In this document: piece by piece, positions 16,931 to 26,800 of the stretch
Numbering within the stretch: position 1 is the first letter of the stretch
Layout of the letters: each line of letters starts with the position of its first letter
NCBI GenBank assembly: GCA_947627445.1
Contig: CANQWA010000007.1
Location: forward strand, 1-64,000
Direction: 5' to 3'
DNA: 64,000 bases
DNA from: an uncultured Ruminococcus sp.
GTDB lineage: Bacteria; Bacillota; Clostridia; Oscillospirales; Ruminococcaceae
Made by a program: the position numbers and the translations under genes
Notes under the pieces: model-generated
The model's input: the letters and a program-made list of their open reading frames with translations, nothing else
Databases searched by the model: none
Told to the model about the DNA's origin: nothing

Positions 16931-19402
16931 TTACTTCCAGAAAGCGAACAATTGTGTCAGATGATCCGCAAGTGCCGGATAATCCTCCTGCGGAAAGGAG
17001 AAGTTGAAAATCTGTACACCATTGATCAGCACTGACCAGATCATAGAAACCGCCAGAAATTTTTTCATCCAGAGCTGTTTGGTTTCATTTCGGCTCTTCT
17101 GATATAGGAAGAACAGAATAATAAGCGCCCCAAAGATCATTTCCCAGGAGAAATCCGCCACGTAGCGCACAGCATAGCCGCTTTCCCAGATAGAACAGAT
17201 AATCACCAGCGGCATGACAACGCAGGGCAGACCCACATACAGCAGATGCCGGATTTTTGTCTTGCGATTCGGCAGCCGGCGGAGCGCAGACCGTGACAGG
17301 ATAACATATGCCAGTACGGGCAGCGCCAGAAACAGAATGCCGGCGGTGTTTCCGGTGTCGTTAAAGTAATAGCCGTTTGCTTCCATTTTGGAGAAAGGCA
17401 CCGTGAAAAACGGGTATTCCGGAGAGATCAGAACAGGGGCAAAGAGATAATTCCACAGACCGATCAATACAAAATGCGTATGATACTGAGAATGGGTAAA
17501 GTCGTTGATGGTGAGGGAATACTGAATGCCGAAATCCAGCGGCGAACCGAACCTGGCGGCATTGTACCACATCTGCACTGCACCAAGTGCTGCCAGGGGC
17601 AGTGCGGCACAGAAAACAAAGGCGATCCGGCGCTTCTTGTTGACGCCGCAGATGCTCCCCTCTTCCAGTATGTGACCGGAACGAGGAATGGCGCAGACAA
17701 AGTACAGTGCGGCACAGATAGCATAAACTGCCAATGTGGGGCGGCACAATACAGCGATTCCCAGAAAAAGAGAAGCCAGCGCCGTCCGGGGCAGGGATAT
17801 TCTGCCGCTGCCTGTGAGCAGATCAGAAGAGATCAGACAATAAGCGCCCATTGTCACAAAGGCAAAGCCTGAAGAAATAGAGATCTCATAGAATAAGGTC
17901 CGCCCGAGGCTGTACCCAATGCCGCAGGACGCCAGCAGTACAGCCAATCCGGCAATGATGCAGCCGGCAGGGGTTTTCCGGAACCATCGTTTGACTGCCG
18001 CCATATAAGCAAGAGTCAAAAACAAAATGCCAATAAGACCGAACAGCAGAACCGACAGATTGGTAGAGGCATAGTGATGGGTGAGCTTATGCCACGGAAG
18101 GAATACCAGAATAACAGGCGCAATGCCATAGTAGGAGTAATATTTTCCCTCATAGTAAACATGATCCCATTTGGCGTCTACATTCTGGTCACCGCGCTGA
18201 CTCCAGTCATAGGGATTTTCCATGTCCATCAGTGCTTGTGACGGCTCTCCATTCAGATACAAGTGACCGTCCTCAAAGGCGTCTACCAGTTCCTCTGTAA
18301 TCTGGTTGCCGCTGGAGAGCCGGAATTGTTTGGCAAAATCTTCGACCGGAAGTTCTTTCAGGACAATCATTGTGCCCAGACCCATAGTGATGACAGTCAT
18401 CAAAGCTGCCGCTGCACCACAGATGCGTTTTGTGTTCTCATAGGGCTTTGCAAGGATTGCCGAGGAGACAATGGCATATGCCATTGTGCCCAGAATCAGG
18501 ATCAGCAGCAGCCGCAGGGGAGAAACCGCAAAGGGAATCTGCTCGTTGAGCCGGATGCCCTGAATGATCAGTGCATCGGCATCTTCTTTTCCAGTGAATT
18601 TCAGCCGGAGATCGGACACGTTTCCGGAGAGCAGGCAGGAGATATATGAGGTGTTCTCTCTGTCTTTGATCAGCTTGGATTGCGCAACGTCATACCGATA
18701 GCTCTTGTGAGTTTCATCGCATGCATCCAGAATAAAGTTATAGCTTTCCGCCTCTGTGCCAAAGCGTGTGATGGCGTGGACAGTTCCTACGGGAATATCC
18801 AGATTGGAATATGTGATGACGCATTCATCTTTGCCCTGAAGGAGCAGCGTGCCGGTTTTGTCATCGTATTGTGCATTTCCGATTTCGATCTGGGCATTTT
18901 CCAGAGAGAGTGTTGTCAGCGGATAATTTCCCAGCAGAAGATGATAGGAGGGAAATTGCATCACGGTCAGTTCCAGGATAGCAGTCACAGCGACGAGTTT
19001 GCCGAAAAACCGGGTTGTCCGGCTCTTTTTTCTCAGACAGAGCTGATACACCAAAAACTCCAGCAGCGCAGCAATTCCCAGCAGCAGGAAACCGCCGGAA
19101 TAAGCGCCGTATTCCACTGCGGGAAATAGATCCAGAAATCCCAGAAGCACCAGGATACCTGTGGAAATATACAGGATGTACTGCTTCAGACTGGGTTTAT
19201 GGGCAGAATTCTGTGCAGCAGGCGTTTGATTTGTGGATTTTTCATTTTCTTCATGAGAATCGGCATTTTTTTCGGCAGCAGGCTTTTTGGACGGCAGAAA
19301 AGTTTGTGCTTTCCATACAGCGGCAATGCCTCTTTGAACCCCAATGGTAATGCCGGATATCAGAAGCAGGCAGAGAAAGAGCAGAATGGTGGTAAAGTTC
19401 AT
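16931..19402 (-). CDS. Large polytopic membrane protein, probable GT-C glycosyltransferase
   Basis: This 823-residue protein has an N-terminal membrane helix and a polar, Lys/Glu-rich linker (about residues 38-70). Several helices follow, then an extracytoplasmic domain (about 165-295) and at least eight further membrane segments. I recognise no strict motif. The layout and the downstream GtrB-like gene suggest a GT-C enzyme that moves a sugar from a polyprenyl carrier onto a cell-surface polymer or protein. A loop near residue 400 is rich in Tyr, Trp and His (DHVYYEGKYYSYYGIAP) and could form the active-site face. The start ATG has AAAGGAG eight bases upstream. Function is inferred from context and topology only. 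Confidence 0.7.
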   Translation of the reverse strand: MNFTTILLFLCLLLISGITIGVQRGIAAVWKAQTFLPSKKPAAEKNADSHEENEKSTNQTPAAQNSAHKPSLKQYILYISTGILVLLGFLDLFPAVEYGAYSGGFLLLGIAALLEFLVYQLCLRKKSRTTRFFGKLVAVTAILELTVMQFPSYHLLLGNYPLTTLSLENAQIEIGNAQYDDKTGTLLLQGKDECVITYSNLDIPVGTVHAITRFGTEAESYNFILDACDETHKSYRYDVAQSKLIKDRENTSYISCLLSGNVSDLRLKFTGKEDADALIIQGIRLNEQIPFAVSPLRLLLILILGTMAYAIVSSAILAKPYENTKRICGAAAALMTVITMGLGTMIVLKELPVEDFAKQFRLSSGNQITEELVDAFEDGHLYLNGEPSQALMDMENPYDWSQRGDQNVDAKWDHVYYEGKYYSYYGIAPVILVFLPWHKLTHHYASTNLSVLLFGLIGILFLTLAYMAAVKRWFRKTPAGCIIAGLAVLLASCGIGYSLGRTLFYEISISSGFAFVTMGAYCLISSDLLTGSGRISLPRTALASLFLGIAVLCRPTLAVYAICAALYFVCAIPRSGHILEEGSICGVNKKRRIAFVFCAALPLAALGAVQMWYNAARFGSPLDFGIQYSLTINDFTHSQYHTHFVLIGLWNYLFAPVLISPEYPFFTVPFSKMEANGYYFNDTGNTAGILFLALPVLAYVILSRSALRRLPNRKTKIRHLLYVGLPCVVMPLVIICSIWESGYAVRYVADFSWEMIFGALIILFFLYQKSRNETKQLWMKKFLAVSMIWSVLINGVQIFNFSFPQEDYPALADHLTQLFAFWK

Positions 19403-19501
19403 ATCGTTTTCTCCTTTTGTTTTCGGCAGTGTTCAGGGGAGACAACTGCCGGATTTTTTAGGGCAAACCCGCACAATCTATGAAAACAGGTTCTTAGAGC
19501 G

Positions 19502-19585
19502 TGTTCACATAAAAGCCCTCCTATAACCTATGACGGAAAAGAGAATGGTAATGTGCGCAATTATATTGCAAATTTTATGTGAACA
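19502..19585. repeat. 84-bp inverted-repeat element (13-bp arms)
   Basis: TGTTCACATAAAA (19502-19514) and TTTTATGTGAACA (19573-19585) are perfect inverted repeats 58 bp apart. The element sits between the RNA methyltransferase stop and the GT-C-like gene. On the minus strand the second arm contains GGAGGGCTTTTATG, but that ATG is followed directly by a stop. It could be a small palindromic mobile element or a long stem. An AGAACCTGTTTTCAT motif lies just beside it on the minus strand. Confidence 0.5.
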
Positions 19586-19589
19586 AACA

Positions 19590-20720
19590 TTACCGCTGGA
19601 TATCCCGGAAATAGCTCATGAGACAGCATTGCAGCATGCCGTTGTACAGCTTTCTTTTTTTATGTGCCGCTTTGCCAAAATGCAGTTCAAAATCTGCATC
19701 CGGGGTAATGATATGGCAGGGATGGTTCTTGTCTGCCGGAAACACTTCTCCCATGATCCGGTAGATAGACTGGGCGTGCTGGATATCCAGCATACGCTCG
19801 CCGTAAGGGGGATTGCAAATGGTGATTGCTCCCTCCGGAGGCTGAAAATCTCCGATATCCTGTTGCTGAATATGAATGCGGGGCTTGACACCGGCTTTCC
19901 GGCAGTTTTCTTCTGTCAAAGCAATGGCTTTCGGGTCAATGTCAAAGCCGAATGCCGTAAAATCTCCGTCATGGCGGATATTGGACACAGCTTCTTCCCG
20001 TGCCTCACGCCAGACACCCTGAGGAATCTGTTCCCACAGTTCTGCCTGAAAGCGGCGGTTCAGACCGGGCGCCATGCGCATCGCCTTCCATGCGGCTTCG
20101 ATGAGAAGCGTGCCGCTGCCACAAAAGGGGTCACAGACAATACTCTGGGAATTGACCCGTGCCAGATCGACAATACCGGCAGCCAGTGTCTCCTTAATGG
20201 GTGCGGCATTGGCGTTTTTGCGGTAGCCCCGCTTGTGCAGACCGATGCCAGAGGTATCCAGATAAATGGTTACGATATTCTTCCGGATCGAAAATCGGAT
20301 GAGATGCACTGCACCGGTCTCCTGAAACCAGTGTACATGATAGACGGAACTGAGGCGTTCTACGATGGATTTTTTGATGATGGACTGACAGTCCGGTATG
20401 CTGTGCAGCTGGGAACTCAACGCATGTCCCTTGACGGGAAAAGCATCATTCACGCCGATCCACTGCTCCAGGGGCAGAGCACGAACGCCTTGAAACAGAT
20501 CTTCAAAGTTATAAGCAGGAAACTGTCCCAACTGTACCAGGATGCGCTCGGCAGTGGATAGACAGAGATTTGCCTTGGCAATGGTTAAATCGTTTCCCCG
20601 GAACAGTACTCTGCCGTCCTGTGCGGCAATATCTGTGCCGCCGATCTTAGATATTTCAAAACAAAGCGTGAGTTCCAGTCCAAAATGACAGGGACAGCAG
20701 AGTTGATATGATTGTTGCAT
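19590..20720 (-). CDS. THUMP-domain class I RNA methyltransferase (RlmL/YpsC-like)
   Basis: The 376-residue protein resembles the N2-guanine rRNA methyltransferases of the RlmL/YpsC group, which use S-adenosylmethionine. An N-terminal THUMP/ferredoxin-like part (about 1-160) is followed by the Rossmann methyltransferase. The SAM loop DPFCGSGTLLIEAA starts at residue 197 and the catalytic motif CNPPYGERM at 302. I start at the ATG at 20720 (MQQSYQL) because AAGGATG lies upstream and the extra 13 residues of the longer frame overlap the pbp stop. It lies 16 bases behind the PBP gene, so the two are probably co-transcribed. The exact target base is not known. Confidence 0.88.
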   Translation of the reverse strand: MQQSYQLCCPCHFGLELTLCFEISKIGGTDIAAQDGRVLFRGNDLTIAKANLCLSTAERILVQLGQFPAYNFEDLFQGVRALPLEQWIGVNDAFPVKGHALSSQLHSIPDCQSIIKKSIVERLSSVYHVHWFQETGAVHLIRFSIRKNIVTIYLDTSGIGLHKRGYRKNANAAPIKETLAAGIVDLARVNSQSIVCDPFCGSGTLLIEAAWKAMRMAPGLNRRFQAELWEQIPQGVWREAREEAVSNIRHDGDFTAFGFDIDPKAIALTEENCRKAGVKPRIHIQQQDIGDFQPPEGAITICNPPYGERMLDIQHAQSIYRIMGEVFPADKNHPCHIITPDADFELHFGKAAHKKRKLYNGMLQCCLMSYFRDIQR

Positions 20721-20736
20721 GCGTAGCACATCCTTA

Positions 20737-23193
20737 TTATTGTTCAGATTCACCGGCACCCTGTGCTGGCGGTGCTGTCTGAGAAGCGGCAGCGGTCTGC
20801 TCCGGAGCGGGGGCTGCTGTCGTCGCAGTGGATTCGCCGGGTGTGGTGATTGCCGTGGTTGCCTTGGGTTTATAGGTGCAGACGTTGCAGACAGGTGCGT
20901 TGGAGGATTTATAAAAGCCAGTGGTGGAGGAGGAACAGTACGGACCGGCGATCATACCGGATCTTGCACAGACTTTTTCCTCAATGACACTGTCGCAGGA
21001 GGGATATTCTTTATCAGTGTCCAGGCTGTTGGCGTATTCTCCAATGATATTTTGCCACACTTGTGCAGATTTAATGCTGTGATCCTCCAGCTCAGAGCGC
21101 TTGGGATATCCCAGCCATACGCCGCTGACAAAATCTTCGGTCAGTCCCACAAAGGTCAGATCGTTCCAGTCCTGTGTCGTACCGGTTTTGCCGGCAACAT
21201 GCTTGTTCTCCAGCTTTGCCTTGGTACCTGTACCGTTGTTAATGACATCCTGCAATAATTTATTCATTACATAGGCAGTCTCTGCAGAAACAGCCTGCTG
21301 GGGATTGCCATTGTTCTCATAGACCAGTTCTCCTGCCCCCTGAATGACTCTGCTGACCAGATGTGCCTCATAGTGCATACCGCCGTTGCCGTAGGGGATA
21401 TAGGCGCTGACCAGATTCTCCAGGGTCACACCATAGGTCAGAGCGCCTACTGTCAGAGGAGAATATGCCACGTCAGTATGACCGTCACCGGAATCTTCAC
21501 AGAGTGCCAGACCCATGCGGGTGGTGGCGAAATCAAATACCTTTCGGGGGGTCAGAGCCTCACAGAGCTGTGCCGGCACCGTATTGTAGGATTTTTCCAG
21601 CGCTTCATAGATCTTCAGTTCTTTGCCGCTGACGACCATGGCGGAACTGTCCTCACTGTAGTTGGTAGGCCATTTTTCGCCGTCTACTTCAATAGGCTGG
21701 TCTTTGTAAATCGAGCCCCAGTGAATCAGGTCGCTGTCCAGTGCCAGTCCATAGGTGGTCACCGGCTTAATGGTAGATCCCGGCTGACGCTGTTCCATGG
21801 TGGCGTAGTTCATACAAAGGGATTCGGTTTTTTTGCCGACTGCGCCCACCATTGCCAGAATCTGTCCCTGATAGTCCATTGCTACAAAGGCAGACTCCGG
21901 ATAATAAGGTTCGCCGTCCTCGTCATACTTGACCACGCGGGATTCCTCCACCAGATTGTTCAGGTCGAGGTATTTTTTTTCCACGTATTCCTGCATATCG
22001 CTGTTCACGGTGGTGTAGATCTGATAACCGCCGTGATTAATACGGGAGATCGCCTGCTGTCGGGTCAAATTGAAACGATCCATCAGATAGTCGGACACTT
22101 CGTACAGTGCAGCGTCAATGATCCATGAGGTGGGACCATCGGCATTCTCTGCATTTTTGTCCTCTGTCTCAGGGTGGGCTGCCTGATATTCCTCGGAATC
22201 GGTAAATATCAGCTTTTCATTCAGTGCAGCCTGATATTGGTCATAGGTCAATGCGCCGTTGTCATACATTTGCCAGAGCACATATTCCTGACGGCTACGA
22301 TTCTTTTTCTTGCCGGATTCTACCCATTCCCCGGTCTGGTCATCTACATAGCCAGCGAAGGGATTGAGTGTTTCCGGGCTTTTGGGGATAGCTGCCAGAC
22401 AGGCTGCTTCTGCCACATCCAGTTCCGAGGCGCTTTTGCCGAAGTATTTCTGCGCAGCATGCTCAATGCCGTTGGAGCTGCCGCCAAAGCCGATGTAGTT
22501 TAGGTATGTTTCCAGAATTTTATCTTTGGAATATGCCCGTTCCAGTTCCATGGCACGGAAGATCTCACGAATCTTACGGGAGGGGGATTGTAAACTGTCG
22601 CCGGTGATATTTTTGATCAGCTGCTGTGTAATAGTAGAACCGCCCTGATTGGTGTCGTAGATATGCACGAACATATTGATAAAAGCGGCCAGTGTACGCT
22701 TGTAATTCACACCGTCATGGGTATAAAACTGATCGTCCTCAGCGCAGACAAAGGCAGAACGGACATGCTGGGGAATGTCATCGATGCTGATGGGGATACG
22801 CTGGGCTTTGCTGCTGACCTCGTAAATTTCCACCCAGTTATCCTCGTTATCCTTGGCATAAATATTGGTATTGTAGGAAAGCTCCATTTCTTCGATAGTG
22901 ACATTTGGCACATCATCCCGAAAATCCATGACATAGATCACCAGTGCAGTCACCACAATGGTGCAGGTAATGATCATAATGAGAAACAGCGCAGCCAGGG
23001 TTGATCCGAGAATAGAAATGGTACGATGCAGTACTGGAAACCGCTTTTCCTTGGTCAGATGCTTGTCCAGTTCAGGGTTATGGTATGGATATTCCGGCGT
23101 TCCGGTCGGTCCGAAGTATTTTCTCTGAGAAGTGCCCTGCCGGGAACGATTGTTTTGGTTTTTGCCAGAGGAGTTTGGTTTTTTCCTTTCCAT
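20737..23193 (-). CDS. Class A penicillin-binding protein (transglycosylase/transpeptidase)
   Basis: This 818-residue enzyme polymerises lipid II and cross-links peptidoglycan outside the membrane. A basic cytoplasmic tail and one membrane segment (about 60-88) precede the GT51 domain, with catalytic Glu152 in AEDDQFYTHDG and GGSTITQQ at 184-191. The transpeptidase shows the SxxK serine in GSTIKP (S473), SYN at 535-537 and KTG at 669-671. The C-terminal tail has five cysteines within about 45 residues, then a Thr/Ala/Pro-rich end. The start ATG at 23193 has AAAGGAA before it; the longer frame adds 17 unlikely residues. All active-site motifs are intact, so it should be functional. Confidence 0.95.
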   Translation of the reverse strand: MERKKPNSSGKNQNNRSRQGTSQRKYFGPTGTPEYPYHNPELDKHLTKEKRFPVLHRTISILGSTLAALFLIMIITCTIVVTALVIYVMDFRDDVPNVTIEEMELSYNTNIYAKDNEDNWVEIYEVSSKAQRIPISIDDIPQHVRSAFVCAEDDQFYTHDGVNYKRTLAAFINMFVHIYDTNQGGSTITQQLIKNITGDSLQSPSRKIREIFRAMELERAYSKDKILETYLNYIGFGGSSNGIEHAAQKYFGKSASELDVAEAACLAAIPKSPETLNPFAGYVDDQTGEWVESGKKKNRSRQEYVLWQMYDNGALTYDQYQAALNEKLIFTDSEEYQAAHPETEDKNAENADGPTSWIIDAALYEVSDYLMDRFNLTRQQAISRINHGGYQIYTTVNSDMQEYVEKKYLDLNNLVEESRVVKYDEDGEPYYPESAFVAMDYQGQILAMVGAVGKKTESLCMNYATMEQRQPGSTIKPVTTYGLALDSDLIHWGSIYKDQPIEVDGEKWPTNYSEDSSAMVVSGKELKIYEALEKSYNTVPAQLCEALTPRKVFDFATTRMGLALCEDSGDGHTDVAYSPLTVGALTYGVTLENLVSAYIPYGNGGMHYEAHLVSRVIQGAGELVYENNGNPQQAVSAETAYVMNKLLQDVINNGTGTKAKLENKHVAGKTGTTQDWNDLTFVGLTEDFVSGVWLGYPKRSELEDHSIKSAQVWQNIIGEYANSLDTDKEYPSCDSVIEEKVCARSGMIAGPYCSSSTTGFYKSSNAPVCNVCTYKPKATTAITTPGESTATTAAPAPEQTAAASQTAPPAQGAGESEQ

Positions 23194-23373
23194 ATTGATA
23201 AATTCCTTTCTGTTGCCTGTGTTCACAGGCGGAAAAATCCGCATAACTATACATCATATATTATATCATAAATTCTTTTTCTTGTGAAGCGACAATGTGA
23301 ATTTTTTTTAAAAATTATGCAAAATGAATAAATTTTGAAATTTCGGCAATGCTGTTTATGGTAGTATTCATTC

Positions 23374-23391
23374 GGGCGTGTTGACACGCCC
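23374..23391 (+). promoter_or_regulatory. 7-bp hairpin upstream of the BofC-like gene
   Basis: GGGCGTG (23374-23380) and CACGCCC (23385-23391) form a perfect GC-rich stem with a TTGA loop, ending a few bases before the ribosome binding site. An extended -10 (TGGTAGTAT, 23359-23367) lies just upstream, so the hairpin is at the very start of the RNA or acts as an operator. Confidence 0.5.
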
Positions 23392-23410
23392 TAGAAAGGA
23401 ATGGCTGAAT

Positions 23411-23752
23411 ATGGAAAAAAAGAAAATCATCTGGACGCTTCTCACCGGGCTTGCCATCTCACTGGTCATTGCAGCCGGGTCGATGACTTATGCCGCTCAG
23501 CAGGAGCGCAGCATCGTGCAAAAGCCAGAGCCGACAGTTCCAGCAACCGAACCGTCCACTGAGCCGGGCTATTTGCTGCGTATTCATGAGGGTCAGCTGT
23601 CACTGTTCCGCATAGGAAGCGATGAGCCTTATGAGAAACTGGACATGCCTTTGAATCTGCTGTCTGAATATGACTATGACCGGTTGGAACAGGGGGTCAC
23701 TGCCAGAACAGAGGCGGAAATGCGGCGGTTGATCGAGGATTATACTTCATAA
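23411..23752 (+). CDS. Small membrane-anchored protein with BofC-like C-terminal domain
   Basis: The 113-residue protein starts with one hydrophobic segment (about 6-29, a signal peptide or anchor), then a Pro/Thr/Glu linker (about 36-53). The compact C-terminal domain begins YLLRIHEGQLSLFR and ends LIEDYTS. That domain fits the BofC C-terminal pattern (an extracytoplasmic domain that checks sporulation protease signalling in Bacillus) in its spacing of acidic, Leu and Tyr residues. The ATG at 23411 has AAAGGA ten bases upstream; another ATG at 23401 is out of frame. It is a single-gene unit on the plus strand between two minus-strand operons. A role in sporulation or envelope sensing is inference. 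Confidence 0.7.
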   Translation: MEKKKIIWTLLTGLAISLVIAAGSMTYAAQQERSIVQKPEPTVPATEPSTEPGYLLRIHEGQLSLFRIGSDEPYEKLDMPLNLLSEYDYDRLEQGVTARTEAEMRRLIEDYTS

Positions 23753-23791
23753 AAAACAGGACAGACCTGTCTGTGTGTCTGCCCTGTTTTT
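23752..23791. terminator. Bidirectional terminator between BofC-like gene and purL
   Basis: AAAAACAGG plus CAGAC pairs with GTCTG plus CCTGTTTTT, giving a 14-bp stem with one mismatch. It is flanked by A and T runs, so it works for both converging genes. Confidence 0.85.
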
Positions 23792-23806
23792 GAGGATTGC
23801 TCCGGA

Positions 23807-26800
23807 TTATTTGAAATAGTTTACACCGCTTTTAAAGATCTTCTGATCCTTTTCACCCGGCACATTGCGGTACAGGTTCTGTCCGATGCGCTCACTGTGT
23901 CCCATTTTTCCAAGCACCCTGCCGTCGGGTGAGGTAATGCCCTCAATTGCCATCATAGAGGTGTTGGGATTGAAATGGATATCCATAGACGGATTGCCAT
24001 CCAGATCTACGTACTGTGTTGCGATCTGACCATTCTTCACCAGATCGTCCAGCAGCGCCTGAGGTGCAACAAAACGTCCTTCACCGTGAGAAATTGCTAC
24101 AGTATGGATGTCATCCACCTCTGTACCGTACAGCCACGGGGATTTGTTGGAAGCGATTCGTGTATGAACCAGCATGGACTGGTGGCGTGCAATGGTGTTG
24201 AAAGTCAGGGTGGGAGAAACATCTGTCATATCCATGATCTCACCAAAGGGAACCAGACCAAGCTTCACCAGTGCTTGGAATCCGTTGCAGATACCCAGCA
24301 TGAGACCGTCCCGGCAATGCAACAGTTCATGAACGGCGTCTCGGATGCGGGGGTTGCGGAAGAATGCGGTGATGAATTTTCCGCTGCCCTCTGGTTCATC
24401 GCCGCCGCTGAAGCCGCCAGGAATCATGATGATCTGTGCCTGCTTGACCATGGCCGCAAAGGCAGTGATGGAATCCTCCATATCAGCTGGTGTCAGGTTT
24501 CGGATCACAAAGATCTGGGGCCTTGCGCCTGCACGTTCAAAAACACGGGCTGTGTCATATTCGCAGTTTGTGCCGGGAAATACCGGGATCAGCACACGAG
24601 GCTGGGCATTCTTGATTCCGGCAGACAGGGTCGTCTTCCGGGAATAGGAGATCTTTTCCGGAATCTCGTTGGTGGTCTTGATGCGGCAGGGAAATACCGG
24701 TTCCAACTTGCGCTCCCAGACAGAGAGCAGCTTGTTTAGCCGGAGCTTGTAATGCGGGCAGACGATCTCCGGCGTTTCCGTGGTCGTGCCGATCACATCC
24801 TCGCCCGTTTCGGCTTCGCCGCACAGTTCTAACAGGAAACCGCCGCAGCAGGGCTGGAACAATTCCTCATCCGTGAGCTGGCGAGAGAATGTAAAGCCGA
24901 TACCGTTGCCGAAACACATTTTGGCGATACCTTCAGCTGCACCGCCGAAGTCGATGACCCAGCCTGCACGGATACGTCCAGCAGCAATCATGGCTTCTAC
25001 CTTGTCAAATGCCGCCCGAATGCTGTCAAAGCAGGGAATGCCGTTCTCGTCAGTCCTGGGGCGGAGCATGATTACCTGGTCTCCGGCACACTTAAATTCC
25101 GTGGAAACAATTTTGTCTGCCTTTGCCACAGAAACTGCAAAGGAAACCAGCGTCGGCGGCACATCAATATTTTCAAAGGTTCCGGACATGGAATCCTTGC
25201 CGCCGATAGAGCCGCAGCCCATTTCCATTTGTGCCTGAAAAGCACCCAGCAGTGCTGCCATAGGCTTACCCCAGCGCTTGGGGTCGTTTTGTGTGCGTTC
25301 AAAGTATTCCTGGAAGGTCAGCCAACAGTGATGCCAACTGCCGCCGGCTGCCACGATCTTTGCAATAGAGGTTAGCACGGCGTTCATGGCACCCAGATAG
25401 GGGTTTCGTTCGCTAATATAAGGATGATATCCCCACGCCATCAGAGAACAGGTGTTTGTCTCGCCTTTGAGTACGGGGATCTTGGCAGCCATTGCCTGTG
25501 ATGGTGACAGCTGGTATACGCCGCCGAAGGGCATGAGGACTGTGCCTGCTCCAATGGTAGAGTCGAATTTTTCAATGAGCCCCTTCTGAGAGCAGACGTT
25601 CAAACCGGAAAGTAGCTCTGTCCATGCGTCTGCACTGTCGGTGAGAGAAACCTCTCCAGCAGGCTGAGGCTCTTCAATGGCAATATCCGTGTACTTTGCC
25701 GCACCGTTGGAATTGAGGAATTCACGGGACAAATCAACAATGGTATTGCCATTCCAGTGCATTTTCAGACGGGGCTCTGCCGTGACAGCTGCCACAATCG
25801 TTGCTTCCAGATTTTCTCTGCCTGCTTCTTTGATAAAGCGTTCTGCATCCTCCGGTGAAACCACAACAGCCATACGCTCCTGGGATTCACTGATGGCGAT
25901 TTCTGTACCATCCAGACCATCGTACTTTTTCGGAACAGCGTTCAGATTGATCTCCAGACCGTCCGTCAGTTCGCCGATGGCAACAGAAACGCCGCCTGCA
26001 CCGAAGTCGTTGCAGCGCTTGATCATTCTTGTGACGGTGGGATTGCGGAACAGACGCTGGAGCTTTCGTTCTTCCGGTGCATTGCCCTTCTGTACCTCTG
26101 CGCCGCAGTGCCCGAGGGATTCCACCGTGTGGGATTTAGAAGAACCAGTTGCACCGCCGCAGCCGTCACGTCCGGTTTTTCCGCCCAGGAGAATCACGAT
26201 ATCGCCGGGAACGGGCGTTTCTCTGCGGATATTTTCGGCAGGAGCAGCGCCCAATACGGCACCAATCTCCAGACGCTTTGCCATATATCCGGGGTGATAT
26301 ACTTCGGCAACATGTCCCGTCGCCAGACCAATCTGGTTGCCATATGAGCTGTAGCCGTTGGCAGCGCCCACAGTAATCTTACGCTGAGGGAGCTTTCCGG
26401 AAATGGTATCCTCTACCGGTACAAGGGGATTTGCTGCACCAGTGACACGCATTGCCTGGTAGACATAGGAACGTCCTGATAGGGGGTCACGAATCGCACC
26501 ACCCAGACAGGTCGCTGCACCGCCGAATGGCTCGATCTCGGTGGGGTGGTTATGTGTTTCATTTTTAAACATGAGAATCCAGTCCTCTTCCTTGCCGGCA
26601 ATATCTACCTGGATCTTCACAGAGCAGGCGTTAATTTCTTCGCTTTCGTCCAGATCCTGAAGCTTGCCCTCTGCTTTCAGCTTTCGTGCGGCAATGGTTG
26701 CCAGATCCATCAGAGTCATGGGCTTGTCCCCACGCCCCAGTTCCTGGCGGACGGTGCAGTATGTATCATAGGTTTTCTTGATGTAATCCGTAGGAATATC

